From contig DBLQ01000107.1 of NCBI GenBank assembly GCA_002297505.1, positions 1-43,128 of the forward strand: a stretch of DNA of 43,128 bases. The letters run 5' to 3'. This stretch comes from Flavobacteriales bacterium UBA720 (GTDB lineage Bacteria > Bacteroidota > Bacteroidia > Flavobacteriales > Weeksellaceae). A program made the position numbers and the translations under genes. Below, piece by piece: positions 37,596 to 43,128 of this stretch (positions are counted from its first letter, which is position 1; the number at the start of each line of letters is the position of its first letter). Below the pieces are notes generated by a model. The model ran no database searches and was not told the origin of the DNA. It saw only the letters and a list, made by a program, of their open reading frames with translations.

Positions 37596-38552
37596 ATGAT
37601 TGTACTAGCCAATGATGGACTCTCTGAAAAGGGTATTCAGCTTTTGAAAAACGCCGATATTACGGTTTTGGAAGCCAGGGTGTCTCCTGAACATCTGAGC
37701 CGGTTCATCAACGATAACCAAGTAGATGTTCTCTTGGTGCGAAGTGCGACTCAGGTGAGAAAAGACCTTATTGATCAATGTCCTGGCCTCAAAATCATTG
37801 GACGCGGCGGCATCGGAATGGATAACATCGATGTAGAGTATGCGATAGACAAAGGCATCTATATCATCAATACCCCGAAAGCTTCTTGCAAATCCGTCGC
37901 AGAATTGGTTTTCGCGCATTTCTTTTCACTGGCCAGATTTCTTCATGAAAGCAACCGGCTAATGCCGTTGGAAGGTGAAACGCAATTCGAAACACTCAAA
38001 AAATCATTCAATAACGCCACTGAACTCTCGGGTAAAACTTTAGGAGTCATTGGGATGGGAAATATCGGATTGGAAGTCATCAAAACCGGTATCTCTCTCG
38101 GAATGAACATTTTGGCTTACAACCGTACACCAAAGACGGAAACGGTACAGCTCAATTTTTACGATGGTCAATCGCTGGATTTCGAAATTAAATCTGTCGG
38201 CCTCGAACAGGTTTTAAGGAACTCCGATTTCATCAGCCTCAACACCGGAAAAACAGATGAATATCTCATCGATTTTAACGAGTTGACAATGATGAAGGAA
38301 GGTGTCTTCATTGCCAATACGGCCCGAGGCGGCGTAATCAATGAAGTGGCCCTGCTGGACGCCATTGAGAGCGGAAAAGTCTACGGCGCCGCGCTGGACG
38401 TCTTTGAAAAAGAACCAGCACCCGAAGTTCTGATCCTGATGAATCCCGCACTTTCCCTTTCCCCGCACGTAGGCGGCAACACGATCGATGCGCAGAACAG
38501 AATCGGCGAGGAACTGGCGCAGCAAATAATTAAAATAAAAGCTCAACTATAA
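37596..38552 (+). CDS. serA: D-2-hydroxyacid dehydrogenase, probable 3-phosphoglycerate dehydrogenase
   Basis: A 318-residue NAD-dependent D-2-hydroxyacid dehydrogenase, likely the first enzyme of serine synthesis given serC beside it. It shows GRGGIGMDNIDVEYA, the Rossmann motif GVIGMGNIGLEVI, the catalytic Arg in ANTARGGVINE, Glu in DVFEKEPAP and His in LSPHVGGNT. It is the short type: no C-terminal ACT domain, so serine feedback of the E. coli kind is not expected. The DUF1015 gene follows 3 nt after its stop. In the leader, TAACTTT (37537-37543) and AAAGTTA (37560-37566) form a small dyad. Confidence 0.88.
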   Translation: MIVLANDGLSEKGIQLLKNADITVLEARVSPEHLSRFINDNQVDVLLVRSATQVRKDLIDQCPGLKIIGRGGIGMDNIDVEYAIDKGIYIINTPKASCKSVAELVFAHFFSLARFLHESNRLMPLEGETQFETLKKSFNNATELSGKTLGVIGMGNIGLEVIKTGISLGMNILAYNRTPKTETVQLNFYDGQSLDFEIKSVGLEQVLRNSDFISLNTGKTDEYLIDFNELTMMKEGVFIANTARGGVINEVALLDAIESGKVYGAALDVFEKEPAPEVLILMNPALSLSPHVGGNTIDAQNRIGEELAQQIIKIKAQL

Positions 38553-38555
38553 TAT

Positions 38556-39797
38556 ATGCCTGTATTTAAACCATTTAGAGGAATCAGACCTAATCCTGAT
38601 TTTATTGATGTCTTTCCGACGTATTCTCTTGATAATTACACTCAGGAGGAAATCAATAAAAAATCGCAGGTAGATGACTCTTATATTCAAATGATCAAAC
38701 CTGCCGTGGTCAGCAAGTCCAAAGACGTGGACAGAAACCTCAGAAAAATCAGGTCTAATTTCGAAGAATTGCTGCAAGACAAAAAAATCACCCAGGACGA
38801 TTCTGCGTACTATCTTTACGAGCAGACCTTGCCGGACAAAACCAGCTTCCGGGGCCTGATGGGACTGGTAAGCGTAGACGATTTCTGGGATGGCAAAATT
38901 AAAAAACACGAATCCACGATTACGGAACGCCGTCTGAAGATGGCACATTATCTGGAAAAAGTAGGTGTGCAGGCAGAACCGGTACTCCTCACCTACCATT
39001 CTAATTCAAAAGTGGAACTGCTGATGAATCATGAGCAGAAAAATGTTCCGATTATCAACTATACGGATGACAAAGGTGTACGGCATAAAATCTGGCGCAT
39101 TGACAACCGTTTGAAACTGCAGCAGTTCAAAGAAGTTCTGGACCCGATCGATTCCTTTTACATTGCCGATGGTCATCACAGGATCGGATCGGTAGCAGAA
39201 TACGCCAAAAAGCAGAGAGACAAATACAAAAGATCACACGGAACGGAACATTACAATTTCGTTTTCAGCTTTATCGTCTCCAATCAATCCATAAAAATCA
39301 ACGATTATAACAGACTTCTGAAGGATCTGAACGGATTATCGTCTGAAGATTTCATTGAAAAGCTTAAGGAAGATTTCCAGATCCACGAAAAGGGCGAGGC
39401 ACCTTATTTCCCATCTCAAAAATTCCACATCAGCATGTATCTGGAAGGGAAATTCTACAGTCTTCACGTGAAGCACAGCATCCGTGAGCAGTACAAAAAC
39501 GACAATGACCTGGATCATTACCTGGTCAACAAGTATATTTTTGAGAACATTCTGGGAATAGAAAATGCTAAACATACGGACAAAATCACTTACCTGAAAG
39601 GTACTTCCGATATCCGGGGCATCCAGGAAATGAAGGACAAAGTAGACAGCGGAGATTATAAAGTAGGATTCGGGATTTACCCGATCAGTTTTACGGATCT
39701 TTTGAGAATTTCTGACAAGGAAATCAAAATGCCGCCAAAGTGTACGCTCATAGAACCAAAGCTTATTACGGCATTGATAATGTACGATATGAAGTAA
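38556..39797 (+). CDS. DUF1015 family protein
   Basis: A 413-residue DUF1015 protein, cytosolic. It begins MPVFKPFRGIRPNPDFIDVFPTYSLDNY, the family N-terminus. It continues with YLYEQTLPDKTSFRGLMGLVSVDDFWDGKIKKHESTI, then FYIADGHHRIGSVAEYA, whose ADGHHR motif is conserved and similar to a ParB/Srx-like site. DUF1015 genes sit beside serA/serC in many bacteria and have been proposed as serine kinase-like or serine-metabolism accessory proteins; not proven here. Spacing of 3 nt from the serA-like gene shows co-transcription, and a terminator follows. Confidence 0.9.
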   Translation: MPVFKPFRGIRPNPDFIDVFPTYSLDNYTQEEINKKSQVDDSYIQMIKPAVVSKSKDVDRNLRKIRSNFEELLQDKKITQDDSAYYLYEQTLPDKTSFRGLMGLVSVDDFWDGKIKKHESTITERRLKMAHYLEKVGVQAEPVLLTYHSNSKVELLMNHEQKNVPIINYTDDKGVRHKIWRIDNRLKLQQFKEVLDPIDSFYIADGHHRIGSVAEYAKKQRDKYKRSHGTEHYNFVFSFIVSNQSIKINDYNRLLKDLNGLSSEDFIEKLKEDFQIHEKGEAPYFPSQKFHISMYLEGKFYSLHVKHSIREQYKNDNDLDHYLVNKYIFENILGIENAKHTDKITYLKGTSDIRGIQEMKDKVDSGDYKVGFGIYPISFTDLLRISDKEIKMPPKCTLIEPKLITALIMYDMK

Positions 39798-39822
39798 AAT
39801 TTTACGATCTTAATAACTCCGG

Positions 39823-39849
39823 AAGACAGCATTACGCTGTCTTTTTTTT
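39823..39849 (+). terminator. Intrinsic terminator after the DUF1015 gene
   Basis: AAGACAGC (39823-39830) and GCTGTCTT (39836-39843) form an 8-bp stem with a 5-nt loop and a T-run. Confidence 0.88.
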
Positions 39850-39920
39850 GTGAATTTATCTTAGCTGATTGTCAATGCCTTAAATAGAAACATTATGAAT
39901 AGCATGGGATCTCAGTAAAT

Positions 39921-39954
39921 AATTAACTTTAGTTAATTTAATTGTTTATCTTTA
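39921..39954 (+). promoter_or_regulatory. Dyad and -7-like element upstream of the phytochrome gene
   Basis: AATTAAC (39921-39927), TTTA, GTTAATT (39932-39938) is a perfect dyad. Its core TTAAC-N4-GTTAA has the 5-4-5 layout typical of CRP/FNR-family sites. Eight nt further on is TATCTTTA (39947-39954), one mismatch from TAnnTTTG. The dyad covers the expected -33 region. Confidence 0.5.
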
Positions 39955-39995
39955 CTCGGCAAAACACAAAGGATATGGTAATGATTATTTAAACT

Positions 39996-42197
39996 ATGTA
40001 TCCGAAGGAATATATTGACTGTGACCAGGAACCCATCCATATTTGTGGTGCGGTTCAGGATTACGGGTATTTGATTGGTGTCAAAGACTCTAAGATCGTT
40101 TTCTACAGCGAAAACGTTTTGGAGCTATTCTCCGTGCAATCGTCCTTCCTTCTAGGGAAAGGAATTGACGTATTATTTTCAGAACTCAACATCGAGGTCA
40201 ACTGGAATAATTATTCCGACAATGAGATCCTCGCCGTTCAGCATATAGGTTATCAAAACCAGGAATATACGCTCAGCATCCATACGCATAATGGTTTTGT
40301 GTTTTACGAGATCGAAAAAGTGTTGCCAAATCATAAAATCAACCGCGAATATGCGGCGATACAGACCATTCTGCGCAATTCTGTCGATGAGAACATCTGG
40401 AAGTTGCTGCTTAAAGAGATACAGGAAGTCATTGATTTTGACCGTGCAATGATCTACCAGTTTTTATACGACGGCAGTGGCCAGGTTATCGAAGAGCTTG
40501 TAAAACCAAACCTCGAAAGCTACCTGCACCTGCATTATCCGGAATCTGATATTCCGGCGCAGGCCCGTGCGCTTTACATGAAAAATCCTGTACGCATCAC
40601 TTCGCATGTTTCCGGCAAGACCTGGCCAATTGTGGGTGTCATTCCAAGAGAGGAAATCGACATGACTTACACAGTCACCAGAGCTTCCTCCCCGGTGCAC
40701 ATCCAGTATCTTAAGAATGCCAATGTAGAAGCGAGTTTCAGCACATCTATCATTGTTAATGGCGAACTCTGGGGCATGGTAGCCTGTCAGAATGCCGCTC
40801 CGAAACATCTCGACCTGCAATCGCGCCTGCTGGCAGAAACCCTTACAAGAACCTCTGCTAATGCATTTGCATCCTACCGGGCATTGGAAACCCTGCAGGA
40901 ATACCAGCGTATCAATCTCAACAATATCACGCTCCGCCAAAATCTTCTGAATGAAGAGAGTTTCGGCAAAGCGCTCGAAAATAATATCGATGACATCATG
41001 CATACCTGCGATGCTGATGGCATCATCATCAAAATCAATAATGAGATCCTTACTGCCGGCAATACACCGGCGCACAGCGACATCGAAAAAATTATCGAAT
41101 GGAGCAAGGAAAACAACCAGGATTTTGATGAAAACATCTACATCACCAACACATTCTGCAATATTATCACAGACCTGGAAAATCCGGAAAAATGCTGTGG
41201 TATCATCATCAGTGTCCTTGGCAACAACACCTCGGATATGCTGATCTGGCTGAGAAAAGAGCAAGGCCAGAAGATCAAATGGGCGGGAAAACCTGAGAAA
41301 GAAACGGTATCGGAAATCAAAGATGGTAAAGAAATTATCAAGTTTTCTCCGAGAAAGTCTTTCGAAGTCTGGAAAGAATATGTGAAGGGAACCTCACTTC
41401 CGTGGAAAATCAAGGAAATTGAATCCGCAAAATGGATCACTTCCGTTATCCTGAAAGCGTCGCACACCAAATCGTCACAAATCCAGGATCTGAACAATCA
41501 GCTGAAAGAACTGAATGCTGAACTGGACTCGTTCTCGCATACGATTTCTCATGATCTCAATACGCCACTGACCGTCATTAAACTGAATGCACAGCTGGCT
41601 AAAAAAGTTTCTGAGCCGGCACATCTTCAGAAAACCTTGGACAACGTCATTGCCCAGGTGGATACCATGAGCGATATGATCCGTAATGTTCTGGAGCTGA
41701 GCCGCATCAAAAAATCAGAGATCGAACTGCGAAGTGTGGAAGTAGAAACGCTGATCAGCAAGCTGGTAGAGGATTCCAAGATCAGCTTCGGGTCGCCTAA
41801 TACATCCATCTACATTCAAAATACGCCTGAGGTTCTTGGCGATAAAACCATGGTATATCAGGTTTTTGGCAATGTGATCGGGAACGCTGTCAAATATTCC
41901 TCGAAATCTGAAAATCCAAAAGTCAGAATTATCGGAGAAATTGATAATGATCTGGTGATCTATAGAATTTCTGATAACGGCATTGGCATCGATAAAAAGG
42001 AAGCCAAGAAGATGTTTAAGATCTTCAGCAGAATGGACAATGCGAAGGGTTTCAACGGTAACGGTGTGGGGCTGAGTATCGTACACCATCTCATGGAGAA
42101 GATGGGCGGCAAGATCTCCTATGAAAGCGAGGCCGGAAAGGGAACAACCTTCATTTTAAAATTCCAAAAACCCAATTATGATTTCGTCAATTCTTAA
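39996..42197 (+). CDS. bphP: Bacteriophytochrome histidine kinase
   Basis: A 733-residue red/far-red light sensor kinase. The PAS domain carries the biliverdin-attachment Cys9 in DCDQEPIHICGAVQDYGYL. The GAF domain has YPESDIPAQAR (181-191) and SSPVHIQYL with His235. The PHY domain has the tongue motif PRKSFEVW (452-459). The kinase follows: a coiled linker, H-box FSHTISHDLNTPLTV with phosphoacceptor His519, N-box GNVIGNAVKYS, and GNGVGLSIVHHL. Oddities: ACQN (263-266) replaces the usual ACHH, so the chromophore-contacting second GAF histidine is Gln265, and Cys17 replaces the proline of EPIHIPG. No response regulator lies in the window. It is soluble. It overlaps the heme oxygenase gene by 20 nt. 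Confidence 0.96.
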   Translation: MYPKEYIDCDQEPIHICGAVQDYGYLIGVKDSKIVFYSENVLELFSVQSSFLLGKGIDVLFSELNIEVNWNNYSDNEILAVQHIGYQNQEYTLSIHTHNGFVFYEIEKVLPNHKINREYAAIQTILRNSVDENIWKLLLKEIQEVIDFDRAMIYQFLYDGSGQVIEELVKPNLESYLHLHYPESDIPAQARALYMKNPVRITSHVSGKTWPIVGVIPREEIDMTYTVTRASSPVHIQYLKNANVEASFSTSIIVNGELWGMVACQNAAPKHLDLQSRLLAETLTRTSANAFASYRALETLQEYQRINLNNITLRQNLLNEESFGKALENNIDDIMHTCDADGIIIKINNEILTAGNTPAHSDIEKIIEWSKENNQDFDENIYITNTFCNIITDLENPEKCCGIIISVLGNNTSDMLIWLRKEQGQKIKWAGKPEKETVSEIKDGKEIIKFSPRKSFEVWKEYVKGTSLPWKIKEIESAKWITSVILKASHTKSSQIQDLNNQLKELNAELDSFSHTISHDLNTPLTVIKLNAQLAKKVSEPAHLQKTLDNVIAQVDTMSDMIRNVLELSRIKKSEIELRSVEVETLISKLVEDSKISFGSPNTSIYIQNTPEVLGDKTMVYQVFGNVIGNAVKYSSKSENPKVRIIGEIDNDLVIYRISDNGIGIDKKEAKKMFKIFSRMDNAKGFNGNGVGLSIVHHLMEKMGGKISYESEAGKGTTFILKFQKPNYDFVNS

Positions 42198-42714
42198 GGA
42201 AAAAACCAAAACTCATCACGACGATACCGAAGCCAGACTGCAATCTCAGAAAATATTTGACAAATCTTACACATTAGATGATTATAAAAAGCTGTTGATT
42301 CATAATTACGAGCTCATCAGTCAGTTCGAGCCTCAGATTCAGGCGAAGCTGAAGCACTATCCCGAATTAAAATTAGACCAACGAAGCAAACTCGAATCCT
42401 TGAAAAAGGATTTGCAAAATCTTAATATTGATTTGGATAGGACAAGGCATTCTGATGAATTAAAAAATGAAGCGGAGGCTTTTGGCGCGCTGTACGTGAT
42501 GGAAGGTTCTACTTTAGGCGGCAATGTCATTGCTAAACAATTAAAAAAAAATCCCGACTTCGAGAATGTAGAGTTCAACTATTTTGGGGTTTACGGTGAG
42601 CACACAGGACCGTTCTGGCAGGAATTCAAATCGATTATCGATGAGACTATTACCGAAGATCACTATGATGATTGTGTTAACGGAGCGAAGAAAGCTTATC
42701 AGCTGCTGGCGTAG
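42178..42714 (+). CDS. bphO: Biliverdin-producing heme oxygenase
   Basis: A 178-residue heme oxygenase that opens heme to biliverdin, CO and iron, giving the chromophore for the phytochrome encoded just upstream. The N-terminus LKEKTKTHHDDTEARL supplies the proximal heme ligand, probably His14 (four residues before Glu18, as in HxxxE). The distal helix is YVMEGSTLGGNVI, and GEHTGPFWQEF follows. The start ATG at 42178 lies inside the end of the phytochrome gene (20-nt overlap), so translation is likely coupled. It is shorter than many heme oxygenases (about 200-220) but of usual BphO size. A terminator follows. Confidence 0.94.
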   Translation: MISSILKEKTKTHHDDTEARLQSQKIFDKSYTLDDYKKLLIHNYELISQFEPQIQAKLKHYPELKLDQRSKLESLKKDLQNLNIDLDRTRHSDELKNEAEAFGALYVMEGSTLGGNVIAKQLKKNPDFENVEFNYFGVYGEHTGPFWQEFKSIIDETITEDHYDDCVNGAKKAYQLLA

Positions 42715-42733
42715 GCACGCATCATGTAGAAAT

Positions 42734-42770
42734 AAAAAAGCCTTTTAATGTTGATTTGAAAGGCTTTTTT
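42734..42770 (+). terminator. Intrinsic terminator after the heme oxygenase gene
   Basis: AAAAAAGCCTTT (42734-42745) and AAAGGCTTTTTT (42759-42770) form a perfect 12-bp stem with a 13-nt loop. Confidence 0.85.
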
Positions 42771-42912
42771 ATGTCGTACTACTCACCAAAGCCGCGTATT
42801 TAATGGTACTTCCGGAATTCAAACCTTAGCTGGCGTGATGTTCCGATCGTGCTTCCAATAATAAGAAAAGTAGTCTGATCCTCAAATCCGCAAAAACATC
42901 CTGTAAACAGGC

Positions 42913-42976
42913 CGCTTCTACGGAGCTCTTATGCTTTTCCCATTTTGTTTTCTATTAACAGTCAGTACCTACGGGA
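42913..42976 (+). repeat. Extragenic repeat with CTACGG ends, copy 1
   Basis: Structure: CGCTTCTACGGAGC (42913-42926, a small hairpin), about 21 nt, TTTTCTATTAACAG (42948-42961), then TACCTACGGG. The 358 nt after the terminator at 42770 contain no gene; 42771-42912 shows nothing recognisable, and the rest is this repeat, its inverted partner and the spacer. Confidence 0.65.
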
Positions 42977-43052
42977 TTTATACAGCTGTTCAATCAGCAA
43001 TTCATCAGATCAACAAATCTATTCATTTTTTCATGTCATCCATTTATGAATA

Positions 43053-43116
43053 TGCTCCACAGGAGCATGCTGTTAATAGAAAAAATCTGCCGCTTAAGAA
43101 CAACGCCGTAGGTGCG
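43053..43116 (-). repeat. Extragenic repeat with CTACGG ends, copy 2, inverted
   Basis: Read on the minus strand: CGCACCTACGG (43116-43106), a variable stretch, TTTTCTATTAACAG (43083-43070), then ATGCTCCTGTGGAGCAT (43068-43052), a perfect 7-bp hairpin. The order and spacing of blocks (47 versus 49 nt from the CGC to the end of ATTAACAG) match copy 1, so these are two copies of one element facing opposite ways. Confidence 0.65.
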
Positions 43117-43128
43117 ATCTGGCGCTGC

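Noticed and set aside
40464..41264. A 266-codon antisense ORF within the phytochrome gene
   Set aside because: A shadow of a strongly conserved coding region on the other strand; its translation shows no recognisable domain.
42771..42912. A gene or regulatory RNA in the first part of the 3' intergenic region
   Set aside because: No ORF, clear hairpin or promoter beyond the preceding terminator could be supported.

Overview
The window is a stretch of a Bacteroidota chromosome, most like a Chryseobacterium/Epilithonimonas-type member of the Weeksellaceae (Flavobacteriia). The sequence evidence is the moderately AT-rich composition, several promoters of the Bacteroidota type (TTTG about 19-20 bp before TAnnTTTG), a menaquinone pathway (MenA, MenB), Flavobacteriia-type domain families (DUF6261, DUF4199, DUF4920, DUF5684, GIN/DUF2807), and several kinds of palindromic extragenic repeat. 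No tRNA, rRNA, phage, insertion sequence or CRISPR array is visible. One structured RNA is visible, the small SRP RNA. The genus call is an inference.

Layout. 1-2600: the 3' part of a radical SAM gene, an FKBP isomerase and a DUF6261 gene. 2600-4280: a five-site array of AAACA-N3-TGTTT dyads at an exact 41-bp period, next to the DUF6261 promoter, then an AT-rich two-gene HNH nuclease cassette. 4280-9540: atpD-atpC (F1 ATP synthase beta and epsilon), ribF, and a secreted GH3 beta-glucosidase. 9700-18600: MmcQ/YjbR, a LolA-like protein, KdsB (LPS), an Xre-RES toxin-antitoxin pair, an aminotransferase, a phosphohexomutase, a GIN-domain lipoprotein, a DUF5684 membrane protein, a family 2 glycosyltransferase and a DUF6364-PIN toxin-antitoxin pair. 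18600-24400: DUF4199, the SRP RNA, a UPF0173 hydrolase, menA, a serine hydrolase, menB and DUF4920. 24500-32430: a second GIN lipoprotein, a Cys-less zinc-ribbon-family coiled coil, a Nif3-like protein, a second Xre-RES pair, a voltage-sensor K+ channel with a C-terminal zinc ribbon, a patatin, LpdA and a TIGR01777 epimerase.

32440-36300: DUF2071, a DCC oxidoreductase and a GbsR-type regulator; gbsR and the operon downstream of it share an 18-bp dyad. A LuxC-like acyl-CoA reductase and a ferredoxin are divergently transcribed from a shared palindrome. 36380-39800: serC, a short serA-like dehydrogenase and DUF1015, a serine-biosynthesis cluster. 39996-42714: a bacteriophytochrome histidine kinase overlapping the heme oxygenase that would make its biliverdin chromophore. 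The window ends with two inverted copies of an extragenic repeat.

The most interesting structures are the 41-bp phased array, the HNH cassette, the GbsR operator pair, the duplicated Xre-RES modules with helically spaced repeats at their promoters, the phytochrome-heme oxygenase operon with a promoter dyad, and the set of extragenic repeat families.
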